Source: Ancylobacter vacuolatus (lineage in GTDB: Bacteria; Pseudomonadota; Alphaproteobacteria; Rhizobiales; Xanthobacteraceae). Taken from it: a stretch of 64,000 nucleotides of DNA. Shown here one piece after another: positions 26,255-34,855 of the stretch. The stretch lies in contig NZ_JAUSUH010000007.1 of assembly GCF_030813595.1 (NCBI RefSeq), forward strand, positions 173,357-237,356, in the 5' to 3' direction. Each line of letters starts with the position of its first letter. The stretch's first letter is position 1. Made by a program: the position numbers and the translations under genes. Below the pieces are notes generated by a model, which was given only the letters and a program-made list of their open reading frames with translations, made no database searches and had not been told where the DNA came from.

Positions 26255-28555
26255 TCAGTTTGCTCCCGGCCGGGTGGTGGTCTTCACGAGGCGGACCGGC
26301 ACCCCCTTCGACGAGGGGGTGAAGCTCTGCGGATCGTGGGCGTAGAGCGGCACCAGCGGGTTGGTCTCGGGGTAATAGGCGGCGCAGCTGCCATCGGGGA
26401 AGCTGTAGGCCACGACCTTGAAGCCGCGCACCGCCCGCGCGATGCCGTCCTGCGACAGGGTGAGGATGTCGACCCGGTCATCGGCCTTCAGGCCGCGCCG
26501 GTTCATCTCCGCCTCATTGAGGAACAGCACGTCGCGCTGGCCGTAGACGCCGCGATAGCGGTCGGAGAGCGAATAGAGCGTGGTGTTGTACTGGTCGTGG
26601 CTGCGCACGGTGGTCAGCCACAGCGCGTCGCGGTCATCGACCCTGGGGTCCTCGCACAGCCCCTCGCAGACCAGCAGGTTGGCCTTGCCGGACGGCGTCG
26701 CCCAGATCCGTTCGCGGGCGAGCGAGGTGAGATGGAAGCCGCCGGGCTCCTTGATCCGCTCATTGTAGCCCTGGAAGATCGGAAACACCGCCTCGATGTC
26801 GTCGCGGATCCGCGCATAGTCGGCGATCAGTTCCTCCCAAGCGACCCGGGAACGCGCGCCCAGCGTCGCCCGCGCCATGCCGGCGATGATGGCGGGCTCG
26901 CTCTTCAGCTGCTCGGAGGCCGGGCGGTTATGGCCGCGCGAGGCATGCACCATCGACATGGAATCCTCGACCGTGACCGCCTGCGGGCCGCCGGCCTGCT
27001 CGTCCAGCTCGGTGCGGCCGAGACAGGGCAGGATCAGCGCCTCGCGGCCATGCACGATATGGCTGCGGTTCAGCTTGGTGGCGATGTGGACGGTGAGGTC
27101 GAGCCGGCGCATCGCCGCCTGGGTCTGCTCCCAGTCGGGAATGGCGGCGGCGAAATTGCCGCCCAACCCGATGAAGACTTTGGCCTCGCCGCGCACCATG
27201 GCTTCCAGCGCGGTGACGACGTTGTGGCCGGGCGCGTGGGGCGGCGCGAAGCCGAAGCGTGCCTCAAGCGCGTTGAGCAGGGCATCGCTGGGCACTTCGG
27301 TGATGCCGACGGTGCGGTCGCCCTGCACGTTGGAATGGCCGCGCACCGGGCAGATGCCGGCACCCTCGCGGCCTATATTGCCGCGCAGCAGCGCCAGGTT
27401 GGCGAGTTGCTGGACGTTCTGCGTGCCGTGGCGGTGCTGGGTGATGCCCATGCCGAAGACGAGGATCGCCCGCTCGGCCTTCATATAGGCGTCGGCGGCG
27501 ACCGCGATATCGGCCCGCGCAATGCCGGATTTGCGCTCGATATCTTCCCATTGCGTTGCCTTCAGATCGGCGATCAGCGCATCGATGCCGGTGGTGTGGC
27601 CGTGGATGAAATCCCAGTCCAGCACCGGCCCACGCCCCTGCGTGCGGGCGCTCTCGTCCGCCTCGACCATCAGCTTCATCATGCCCTTGATGAGCGCGAC
27701 ATCGCCGCCGACCCGGACCTGGAACAGGCGCTGGGAGATCGGCGTCGAGGTGAGTGTCGCCATCTCCACCGGGTTCTGCGGCGCCTGGAAGCGCTCCAGC
27801 GCCCGCTCGCGGAACGGGTTGAACGACATGATGGTGGCGCCGCGCCGCGAGGCGTTGCGCAGATCCGTCATCATGCGCGGGGAATTGGTGCCGGGGTTCT
27901 GGCCGAAGATGAAGATGCCGTCGGCTTTCTCGAAATCCTCCAGCAGCACCGTTCCCTTGCCGACGCCAAGCGACTGCGGCAGGCCGACGCTGGTGGCTTC
28001 GTGGCACATGTTGGAGCAGTCGGGGAAATTGTTGGTGCCATATTCGCGGGCGAAGAGCTGGTAGAGAAACGCGGCTTCATTGGAGGCGCGGCCCGAGGTG
28101 TAGAAATCCGCCATGTTCGGGTCCGGCAGCGCATTAAGGTGCCCCGCGACAATGGCAAAGGCCTCGTCCCAGCTCACCGGCACATAGGTGTCGGTGTAGG
28201 CGTCGTAGCGCATGGGATGGGTCAGGCGCCCCTGCATCTCCAGCTCGAAATCGGTGAAGGCCTCCAGCTCCGAGACGGTGTGGGCGGCGAAGAAGTCGGG
28301 TGTGCAGCGCTTCGTGGTCGCCTCCCACGCCACCGCCTTGCCGCCATTCTCGCAATACTCGAACGGCGAGGGATTCTTCGGGTCGGCCCAGCCGCAGCCG
28401 GGGCAGTCGAAGCCGCCATGCTGGTTCATGCGCGCCAATGTAGCCATGCCGGAGAGGGCGATATCCTGTTCGACGAGGGCGGCGCCCATCGCCTTGAGCG
28501 CCCCCCAGCCACCGGCCGGCTCGTGATAGGGACGAATAGTCTTCACAACGCCCAT
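26255..28555 (-). CDS. FdhF/YdeP-family molybdopterin oxidoreductase
   Basis: 766 residues, typical of the YdeP/formate-dehydrogenase-alpha-like family. N-terminal iron-sulfur-type cysteines C51 and C54 (FDCPGCGWADP), a NMCHEATS motif near residue 180, bis-molybdopterin domains in the middle (IFGQNPGTNSPRM) and a C-terminal dinucleotide-binding domain (LTTVRSHDQYNTTLYSLSDR). It lacks a signal peptide, so it is cytoplasmic. E. coli YdeP is linked to acid resistance, but its substrate is not established. Being first in a transcript with a bd oxidase suggests electrons or regulation shared with respiration (inference). Confidence 0.9.
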   Translation of the reverse strand: MGVVKTIRPYHEPAGGWGALKAMGAALVEQDIALSGMATLARMNQHGGFDCPGCGWADPKNPSPFEYCENGGKAVAWEATTKRCTPDFFAAHTVSELEAFTDFELEMQGRLTHPMRYDAYTDTYVPVSWDEAFAIVAGHLNALPDPNMADFYTSGRASNEAAFLYQLFAREYGTNNFPDCSNMCHEATSVGLPQSLGVGKGTVLLEDFEKADGIFIFGQNPGTNSPRMMTDLRNASRRGATIMSFNPFRERALERFQAPQNPVEMATLTSTPISQRLFQVRVGGDVALIKGMMKLMVEADESARTQGRGPVLDWDFIHGHTTGIDALIADLKATQWEDIERKSGIARADIAVAADAYMKAERAILVFGMGITQHRHGTQNVQQLANLALLRGNIGREGAGICPVRGHSNVQGDRTVGITEVPSDALLNALEARFGFAPPHAPGHNVVTALEAMVRGEAKVFIGLGGNFAAAIPDWEQTQAAMRRLDLTVHIATKLNRSHIVHGREALILPCLGRTELDEQAGGPQAVTVEDSMSMVHASRGHNRPASEQLKSEPAIIAGMARATLGARSRVAWEELIADYARIRDDIEAVFPIFQGYNERIKEPGGFHLTSLARERIWATPSGKANLLVCEGLCEDPRVDDRDALWLTTVRSHDQYNTTLYSLSDRYRGVYGQRDVLFLNEAEMNRRGLKADDRVDILTLSQDGIARAVRGFKVVAYSFPDGSCAAYYPETNPLVPLYAHDPQSFTPSSKGVPVRLVKTTTRPGAN

Positions 28556-28937
28556 AGAAGTCTCCTACCGCGTGGTTTGAGAGATCGGTCGGCGTGTCGC
28601 CGCCATGGGAATCGTCGCGCTTCAGAACAGAGCTCAACCAACCCGGCTTCATCTAAAGACCAGAGTGGGCGCGGATAAATGATCTCATCATATACGGGGA
28701 GTAAACCTAGGTATTACGGCTGCTGCTCATGGTTGACATGACCTCCCGTCTGGCGCCATGCCGCGCGGCTCGCATGCCGAGGACACGCGGCGCTGTGGCA
28801 ACGCGAAAGCCCATGGGCGGGTGGACGGCGCGGCATACCAAAGTGCGATACGCCCGTACGGCTGTATAATTTTCCCTCGCTGCGCAGTGCCTATGCTGGC
28901 TCAACGACCCATGGGATCGAGCCCGGCAAGGCGAAAG
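28556..28937. other. divergent control region, molybdoprotein/cyd versus FUSC operon
   Basis: About 380 bp with no gene. Visible structures: ATGAT-CTC-ATCAT palindrome at 28679-28691, and ACCTAGGT within AAACCTAGGTATTAC at 28703-28717, which partly resembles the promoter core of the receiver-dps modules. A TATAAT at 28865-28870 with a weak -35 (GTGCGA, 28843-28848) probably serves the FUSC gene. Confidence 0.45.
28843..28870 (+). promoter_or_regulatory. candidate promoter of the FUSC efflux operon
   Basis: A perfect TATAAT at 28865-28870 lies 67 bases before the chosen ATG. The -35 (GTGCGA) is poor at 16-bp spacing, so an activator such as a LysR protein would be expected, but no regulator gene is adjacent. 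Confidence 0.35.
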
Positions 28938-30953
28938 ATGAGCGACGTACACGAAAGGTCCTTTTCTGCGCTTGGCAGCCCGCTCGCACTTGTGAGGGCG
29001 GCACTGGCGCCTGTTTCCTTCCTGGGACCCCGCCTTGTGTTCGGGCTACGCCTCGCGGCGTCCGTGTCTCTCGCGCTTTACATCACCTATTATCTCGAAT
29101 TGCAGAACTCGTTCTGGGCAGCGACGACCGCCGCCATCGTCTGCCAGCCCAATCTTGGCGCCTCGCTGCAGAAAGGCCGCTACCGCGCGATCGGCACCAT
29201 CATTGGTGGGCTGGTGATGGTGGCTTTGCTGGCGCTGTTCCCGCAGCAGCGCAATTGCCTGCTGCTCTGCCTGGCGCTTTGGTGCGGCCTGTGCGGTTTC
29301 GCGGTGGTGATGCTGCGCAACTTCGCCTCCTATGCCGCCGCCCTTTCCGGAATCACTGCGGTGATCATCTTCGCCGACACGCTGACGGACCCGAGCACGG
29401 CCTTCTTTCTCGCCGTCATCCGCGTGGGCGAGATCTGCATCGGCATCGCGTCGGCCGGGCTGGTGATGGTGCTGACCGATTTCGGCGCCGCGCGGCAGCT
29501 TCTCGCCCGCACGCTTCGGCAGACGGCGGAGCTGATTGCGTCGGGCTTCATCGCGACGCTGGCACGGGGCGGCGAGACGCCCGAGCTTGTGTCCGCGCGC
29601 CGCAGCGTCACCCGGGGCCTTGGCACGCTTCACGGCCAGATCGATGCCGCCATCGGCGAATCCTCCTATCTTCGCTCCCGCGCGGCCAATCTCCAGATCA
29701 TGCTGGACGCGCTGGTCGGCGCCCTGGTGGGCTGGCGCAATGCCGGCGCGCATCTTGCCCTGCGTGGTGGCTGCCCGGCATTGATCGGCGAGCAGCTGGT
29801 TCCACTGCTGGAGCGCATCGACCTGGCGCAGCTCGACCACGCGCCCCGGCAGCTGCGCCAGACCGTCGAGGAGGTGCAGGCCGAGCTGCGGGCGCTCCCC
29901 ATGCCGGATTCCGCCAGCTGCATCGCCATCGAGGCCTCGCGCGACGTCGCGACCGGGCTGGCCGGGCTGATCGACGCCATCCTTCTGCTGCGCGATCGCA
30001 AGAGCCCGCGCCTGGCCGCACCGCGACAACCCTTCGTCATTGCCGATCCGTTGCCGGCGGTGCTGAACGGTCTGCGGGTGTTCGCGGCGGTGCTGGCCAT
30101 GTCGGCGTTCTGGGTGGTGTCCGCCTGGCCGAACGGGGCCTTCGCCATCGTGTTCGCGGCCGCCGGTACACTCATCTTCGGCTCCTTCGGCGATCAGGCG
30201 CGCGTCTTGGCGAAGGACTATGCGATTGGCGCGACCGTGATGGCCGCGCTCGGCGGGGTCCTCTATTTCGGCGTCCTGCCATCGCTGTCGACTTTCCCTG
30301 CTCTCATCGCACTGATCGTCCTCCTCTTCGTACCGCTCGGCATCCTGCAGGCCGGCACCTGGCACAATGTTGCCTTCCTCGGCATGTCCGTCGCGTCCCT
30401 CCCCCTGCTGGGGGTGGGAAACCCGATAAGCTACGACGCGGTCACCTATTTCAACCTTGCCCTGTCGATCGTTACCGGAACCGTCATCGGCACGCTGTTC
30501 TTCGTCGTCATGCCGACGATTCCGCCGCAGCAGCGTGCTCGCCGCCTTCTCGCCCTCTCGCTCCGCGATTTCCGCCGCCTGGCCCATGACAATCGGTCGG
30601 CCGATTTCGCTCGCTGGAACAAGCTGTTGGCACGGCGCGCCGAGGCGCTGCCGCCGCAGGCGACGTCCGAGGAGGCCGGCAGTCTGATGGCGTTGCTCTC
30701 GCTCGGCCAGGCGGTCATCCATCTCAGGATCGCAGCGTCCCGCGACCCCATCATCGGCGAGCTGCAACGCGCCATTGATGCCCTCGCCACAGGACAGCTC
30801 GCGATGGCTCGGGAGGCATTGCAGAGGTTAGCCCCCCAGCCCGTGCGGGCGCGTGCGGCGGTTGAAGTCATCATCGACGCCATCGACCTCCACGCCGAAT
30901 TACTTACGGCTCGCATCGACACGCGCGCTCTCTTCCTGTCGACGTTCAGCTGA
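28938..30953 (+). CDS. FUSC-family (AaeB-like) exporter
   Basis: 671 residues from the ATG at 28938. Earlier in-frame starts add about 60 residues that are not protein-like, and an AAGGCGAAAG purine run precedes this ATG. Two membrane blocks of about six helices each (roughly 35-185 and 380-540) are each followed by a cytoplasmic domain, the AaeB/FUSC layout. The N-terminal block has SFWAATTAAIVCQPNLGASL, a FUSC signature. Role: export of aromatic carboxylic acids or similar anions, with the DUF1656 and HlyD proteins encoded next. Confidence 0.92.
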   Translation: MSDVHERSFSALGSPLALVRAALAPVSFLGPRLVFGLRLAASVSLALYITYYLELQNSFWAATTAAIVCQPNLGASLQKGRYRAIGTIIGGLVMVALLALFPQQRNCLLLCLALWCGLCGFAVVMLRNFASYAAALSGITAVIIFADTLTDPSTAFFLAVIRVGEICIGIASAGLVMVLTDFGAARQLLARTLRQTAELIASGFIATLARGGETPELVSARRSVTRGLGTLHGQIDAAIGESSYLRSRAANLQIMLDALVGALVGWRNAGAHLALRGGCPALIGEQLVPLLERIDLAQLDHAPRQLRQTVEEVQAELRALPMPDSASCIAIEASRDVATGLAGLIDAILLLRDRKSPRLAAPRQPFVIADPLPAVLNGLRVFAAVLAMSAFWVVSAWPNGAFAIVFAAAGTLIFGSFGDQARVLAKDYAIGATVMAALGGVLYFGVLPSLSTFPALIALIVLLFVPLGILQAGTWHNVAFLGMSVASLPLLGVGNPISYDAVTYFNLALSIVTGTVIGTLFFVVMPTIPPQQRARRLLALSLRDFRRLAHDNRSADFARWNKLLARRAEALPPQATSEEAGSLMALLSLGQAVIHLRIAASRDPIIGELQRAIDALATGQLAMAREALQRLAPQPVRARAAVEVIIDAIDLHAELLTARIDTRALFLSTFS

Positions 30954-30968
30954 GAAAGCGAGGAACAC

Positions 30969-31175
30969 GTGTACACGGAGATCAACATTCTCGGGGTCTA
31001 TGTCGCCCCCTTCGCCGTGATGATGCTGGCGGCCTGGGTGGCAACATTTCCGTTGAGCCTGGTTGCCAATCACTTGGAAGTTACACGCCGGATCTGGCAC
31101 CCCGGCCTGTTCAATCTCTGCATCTACATCATCATTCTTTCGCTCATCGTCCTTTATGTGGGGCCGCGGCAATGA
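30969..31175 (+). CDS. DUF1656 (AaeX-like) small membrane protein
   Basis: 68 residues, GTG start 15 bp after the FUSC gene, with GAGAAAGCGAGGAA upstream as the ribosome site. Two transmembrane helices (about 10-32 and 46-64), with the family start EINILGVYVAPFAVMM. AaeX-type proteins always sit between the FUSC pump and the HlyD adaptor; their exact role is unknown. The stop overlaps the next start (ATGA). Confidence 0.92.
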   Translation: MYTEINILGVYVAPFAVMMLAAWVATFPLSLVANHLEVTRRIWHPGLFNLCIYIIILSLIVLYVGPRQ

Positions 31176-32146
31176 CCATCATCCATCCGGCCGACGACCG
31201 GCCATCGACATTTCGCGCCGTGCTGTCGGTCTTGCTGACCCTGAGCGCCCTCGGGGCGGCCGGCCTGCTCGGCTGGTGGATGTGGCAGGCCTATATGGCG
31301 AGCCCCTGGACACGCGACGGCACGGTGCGTGCCTATGTGGTCACGGTCACGCCGCAGGTCTCGGGCCGCATCGTCGAACTCCCCGTCAAGGGCGACCAGT
31401 TCGTGCGCAAGGGCGATCTGCTGATGGTCGTCGAGCCTGACGACTACCAGATCGCGCTCGCCAATGCCGAAGCCGCGGTCGCGCGCGCCAAGGCCGATCT
31501 CGACAACAAACAGGCGGAATCACAACGGCGCGCCCAGCTCACCGCCATTGCCGTGTCCAAGGAGGAGCAGCAGAGCTTCGCCGCCGTGGCGGACATGGCG
31601 GCCGCGGCATATCAGCAGGCCCTCGCCAATCGCGACCAAGCCAGGCTGAACCTCGGCCGCACGCGGATCGTCTCGCCGGTGAATGGTTACGTCACCAACC
31701 TTCTCGCCCAGCCCGGGGATTATGCCACGAACGGGCAACGTGTCCTCTCCGTGGTGGACAGTGACAGTTTCTGGGTCGACGCCTATTTCGAGGAATCGGT
31801 GCTCAACGGGATCCACCTCGGCGACACGGCTCGGGTCGCTCTCATGGCCTATCCCCAGAAGCTGACCGGCAAGGTCACGGGCATAGGGCGCGGAATTGCC
31901 GTTCCCAATGCGCAGCCCGATGGTTCCGGCCTTGCCACGGTCAACCCGGTCTTCACCTGGGTCCGGCTCGCCCAGCGCGTGCCCGTCCGGATCGTCCTCG
32001 ACCATGTTCCGCCCGACATCACCCTCGCGGCCGGCCTGACGGCGACTGTATCAATCGTGGGACCTGGTACAATTGCGGACGCGAAAGCGCCGCACCAGGG
32101 CGAAGGTTCGCCCGTGACAGCGCCTGCGGTAAATAAGCTCCCTTGA
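31172..32146 (+). CDS. HlyD-family efflux adaptor (AaeA-like)
   Basis: 324 residues. One N-terminal membrane helix (about 14-38), then a biotinyl-lipoyl-like half TPQVSGRIVELPVKGDQFV, a helical hairpin (about 90-150) and the second half RIVSPVNGYVTNLLAQPGDY. This is the periplasmic bridge of the FUSC exporter encoded upstream. The three genes overlap or nearly touch, so one operon is certain. Substrate likely an aromatic acid, judged only from the E. coli aaeXAB parallel. Confidence 0.93.
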   Translation: MTIIHPADDRPSTFRAVLSVLLTLSALGAAGLLGWWMWQAYMASPWTRDGTVRAYVVTVTPQVSGRIVELPVKGDQFVRKGDLLMVVEPDDYQIALANAEAAVARAKADLDNKQAESQRRAQLTAIAVSKEEQQSFAAVADMAAAAYQQALANRDQARLNLGRTRIVSPVNGYVTNLLAQPGDYATNGQRVLSVVDSDSFWVDAYFEESVLNGIHLGDTARVALMAYPQKLTGKVTGIGRGIAVPNAQPDGSGLATVNPVFTWVRLAQRVPVRIVLDHVPPDITLAAGLTATVSIVGPGTIADAKAPHQGEGSPVTAPAVNKLP

Positions 32147-32207
32147 CCCTGCAACGTGACGCGCGCGAAGCCATTGTTGACAGGCAGGGCACCCGATCGG
32201 TTTGACA

Positions 32208-32248
32208 ACGTTCCCTGCAATTTCGGAACGTCTGGTGCCGCGAACGTT
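32208..32248 (+). promoter_or_regulatory. inverted repeat and EcfG-like boxes upstream of receiver copy 3
   Basis: ACGTTCC (32208-32214) and GGAACGT (32225-32231) form a perfect 7-bp inverted repeat. The second arm starts GGAAC followed 15 bases later by CGTT (32245-32248). This resembles the general-stress sigma factor EcfG consensus GGAAC-N16/17-CGTT with a one-base-short spacer. A TTGACA also occurs at 32203-32208. Confidence 0.4.
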
Positions 32249-32289
32249 AAAAGGGGCGCGACTTTGGTCATTGAGAAGGATTTCTGGAC

Positions 32290-32664
32290 GTGCGCCACGA
32301 CACGATGATTTCGATCATCGACGATGATGACGCTGTGCGAGCGGCAACCGCCAGCCTTGTCCGATCGCTGGGTTTCAAGACGAGCACGTTCGCCTCGGCC
32401 GACGACTTCCTCCGCTCGCCGCAGGTGCATGACAGCAATTGCGTGATCACCGATGTGCAGATGCCGGGCATGACCGGCCTGGAACTGCAGAATCGCCTTC
32501 TGGCCGATGGGCGTCACCTGCCGCTCATCTTCATCACGGCCTTTCCCGAGGAACGGGTGCGGCGTCAGGCGATGTCCGCCGGGGCGGCCGGCTTTTTCAG
32601 CAAGCCCTTCGATGGCAACGACATGATCGCCTGCATCGAAAGGGCGCTCACCCGCGCGGGCTGA
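32290..32664 (+). CDS. single-domain response regulator (receiver only), copy 3
   Basis: 124 residues; GTG start with GAGAAGGA 9 bases upstream (an ATG five codons later is possible). Receiver only: acidic D-D-D-D cluster near residue 11, phospho-acceptor in ITDVQMPGMTG, K in FSKPF. Clearly related to the receivers at 14903 and 50987 but more distant, about half identical by eye. It lies between the FUSC efflux operon and an SDR gene, with no kinase beside it. Confidence 0.9.
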   Translation: MRHDTMISIIDDDDAVRAATASLVRSLGFKTSTFASADDFLRSPQVHDSNCVITDVQMPGMTGLELQNRLLADGRHLPLIFITAFPEERVRRQAMSAGAAGFFSKPFDGNDMIACIERALTRAG

Positions 32665-32696
32665 GGCGGCAGGCGTCGCACAGCCCGTCATATGAG

Positions 32697-32714
32697 CGGG
32701 CGAACCGAACAGCC
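32697..32714 (+). repeat. 18-bp sequence shared upstream of both SDR genes (copy 1)
   Basis: CGGGCGAACCGAACAGCC occurs here, 102 bp before the SDR start at 32816, and identically at 62917-62934, 99 bp before the SDR start at 63034. Weaker similarity continues downstream of it in both places. It is either a shared regulator site or leftover homology from duplication of the gene with its promoter. Confidence 0.7.
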
Positions 32715-32815
32715 GGTTCCCGCGCTCCTTCTATTGTCGCGCTTCAACGCCACAGATTGCGGGCTTCTTGATCGCCGTTTGGCGACCGGGCTGGCAGTCG
32801 CGACAGGAGCCGATG

Positions 32816-33592
32816 ATGAAGATCGATCTTTCCGGCAAGTCCGCCCTCGTCACCGGATCAACCGAAGGCATCGGCTTTGCGATTGCCAGGGGCCTCCAGG
32901 AAGCGGGAGCGCGCGTCGTCATCAATGGCCGCACCCAGGCCAAGGTCGACGCCGCCCTGACCCGCCTCGCTGCCTCGGCGCGGGGGCGCGCCATCGATCT
33001 CGGTACGCCGGACGGCGTGCGGGAGATGGTCGCGGCGGAGCCTTCCTTCGACATCGTCGTGAACAATCTCGGCATCTTCCAGCCCTCCGACTTCTTCGAC
33101 ACGACTGATGAGGTGTGGGAGGCGCACTGGCAGGTCAATGTCATGTCGGGGGTTCGCCTCGCCCGCGCCTATCTGCCGGGCATGGCCGCGCGGGGCTGGG
33201 GTCGCATGCTGTTCCTGGGTTCTGAGTCGGCCTTCAACATTCCGGTGGAGATGGTCCATTACGGGGTGAGCAAAACCGCCGACGTTGCGCTTGCCAGAGG
33301 TCTGGCCAAGCGCATGGCTGGCACCGGCGTCACCGTCAATTCGATCCTGCCCGGCCCGACGCTGTCCGAGGGCGTGGCCGAAATGCTCAAGGCCGATGTC
33401 GCCAGCGGGAAGACCCTGGAACAGGCCGGGGCCGACTTCGTGCAAGCTCACCGTCCGACCTCGATCATCCGCCGGCCAGCCACCGTCGAGGAAGTGGCGA
33501 ACATGGCGGTCTACATCGCCTCCCCGCTCGCCTCGGCCACCACCGGTGCCGCGCTGCGGGTCGATGGCGGCGTGATTGACTCCATCATCTGA
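32816..33592 (+). CDS. short-chain dehydrogenase/reductase (SDR)
   Basis: 258 residues; ATG at 32816 (or the adjacent ATG at 32813), with AGGAGC five bases upstream. Classical SDR: cofactor motif TGSTEGIG at 13-20, NNLG at 83-86, catalytic N108, S136, Y149 and K153 in YGVSK. Cytoplasmic NAD(P)-dependent oxidoreductase of unknown substrate; the FAD monooxygenase gene follows after 22 bp, so the two may act on one compound. A close paralogue lies at 63034-63789. Confidence 0.94.
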   Translation: MKIDLSGKSALVTGSTEGIGFAIARGLQEAGARVVINGRTQAKVDAALTRLAASARGRAIDLGTPDGVREMVAAEPSFDIVVNNLGIFQPSDFFDTTDEVWEAHWQVNVMSGVRLARAYLPGMAARGWGRMLFLGSESAFNIPVEMVHYGVSKTADVALARGLAKRMAGTGVTVNSILPGPTLSEGVAEMLKADVASGKTLEQAGADFVQAHRPTSIIRRPATVEEVANMAVYIASPLASATTGAALRVDGGVIDSII

Positions 33593-33614
33593 CGTCCGGC
33601 GAGGAACGCCCATC

Positions 33615-34730
33615 ATGAACGCTCGCATCCTCATTGTCGGCGGTTCGATCGGCGGCCTGTTCGCCGCCGTGCTGCTGAACCGCGCCGGCTTCGATGTCAC
33701 CGTCACCGAACGCTCGATCCACGGCCTGGAAGGACGTGGCGCCGGGCTCGTGGCGCAGCGCGAGGTCTTCGATATCCTTCGCGAGGTCGGCGTCGAGCAC
33801 ATGGCGCAGATCGGGGTGGAGGCGCGCGAGCGGATTTATCTCGACCGCGCGGGCGACATCATCCACCGGCAGCGCACGCCGCAGACGCAACTGTCCTGGG
33901 ACCTGCTGTTCGGCACCTTCCGCGAACTGCTGCCCGATATCCGCTACCAGAAAGGCCGGCGCGCGGTCGACATCCGGCAGGGCCCGGAGGGCGTGCAGGT
34001 CCGCTACGCCGATGGCGGTGAGGAGCGGGCGGATATTGTGATCGGCGCCGATGGTATTGGCTCGGCGGTGCGCTCCGCGGTCTGCGGACCGCATTCCCTG
34101 CCGGACTATGTTGGCTACGCCACCTGGCGCGGCCTGGTGCCCGAAGCTGAAATTCCGTCGGCGGCCGCCGAACAACTGTTCGAGCGCTTCGCCTTCTATG
34201 AAATGCCCGGCTCGCACATTCTTGGCTATCTCGTGCCGGGATCAGATGGCTCGACCGCTATCGGCCGTCGCCGGTATAATTGGGTTTGGTACCGCCGCTA
34301 CGCACCTGATGAGCTCCACGCGGTGCTGACCGACGCCGACGCTGTGCGTCGCCCCTTCTCGCTCGCACCCGGTCATATGCGGCCCGAGATTGTTGCCGCG
34401 ATGCGTGCAGATGCCGAACGGCTGCTGCCGCCCTCCTTCGCGGCCGCGGTGACGGCCGAGCCCCGCCCCTTCATTCACGCCATTTTCGACTATGCGCCGG
34501 CCCATATGGTCGCGGGCCGCGTGGCGCTGATGGGAGATGCCGCCTTTGTGGCGCGTCCGCACACCGCGATGGGCGTTGCCAAGGCCGCCGGCGATGCCTT
34601 CGCCCTGCGCAACGCCCTGCGTGGGACGCCCGATATCGATGCCGGGCTCGCCGCCTATGAGGCCGAACGCGCGCCCATCGGGCGCTCGATCGTCGCCTAT
34701 GGGCAGCGGCTGGGGCAGTCTCTGGGGTAG
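33615..34730 (+). CDS. FAD-dependent monooxygenase (aromatic hydroxylase type)
   Basis: 371 residues, ATG with GAGGAA 8 bases upstream. N-terminal FAD-binding ILIVGGSIGGLFAAVLLNRA, the mid-domain DG motif in IGADGIGSAVR, and the GD motif in ALMGDAAFVARPHTAMG. These define class A flavoprotein hydroxylases; the sequence resembles the 2,6-dihydroxypyridine-hydroxylase-like group. It would use NAD(P)H and O2 to hydroxylate an aromatic or heteroaromatic substrate. Likely co-transcribed with the SDR. Confidence 0.88.
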   Translation: MNARILIVGGSIGGLFAAVLLNRAGFDVTVTERSIHGLEGRGAGLVAQREVFDILREVGVEHMAQIGVEARERIYLDRAGDIIHRQRTPQTQLSWDLLFGTFRELLPDIRYQKGRRAVDIRQGPEGVQVRYADGGEERADIVIGADGIGSAVRSAVCGPHSLPDYVGYATWRGLVPEAEIPSAAAEQLFERFAFYEMPGSHILGYLVPGSDGSTAIGRRRYNWVWYRRYAPDELHAVLTDADAVRRPFSLAPGHMRPEIVAAMRADAERLLPPSFAAAVTAEPRPFIHAIFDYAPAHMVAGRVALMGDAAFVARPHTAMGVAKAAGDAFALRNALRGTPDIDAGLAAYEAERAPIGRSIVAYGQRLGQSLG

Positions 34731-34812
34731 TCCCCTCCCCGCCTTCCCTCAGTGCCGCGCGGCGCACCTGCCGTTGCAGGACATGGTGCGCCAGGGATAG
34801 CCGGCTGGAGCC

Positions 34813-34841
34813 GGCTGGGCGGGCCTGATGGCCGCCCAGCC
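34813..34841. terminator. hairpin between convergent genes
   Basis: GGCTGGGCGGGCC pairs with GGCCGCCCAGCC (one bulge) around TGAT, between the monooxygenase stop (34730) and the MFS stop (34856). No T-run follows on either strand, so termination here is plausible but not certain. Confidence 0.45.
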
Positions 34842-34855
34842 TCACAGCGCCGCAC

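Noticed and set aside
26210..28678. Very long open frame on the plus strand opposite the molybdoprotein gene
   Set aside because: It is antisense to a clearly conserved protein, and its translation is rich in R, H, G and D without any domain; long antisense frames are normal at this GC content.
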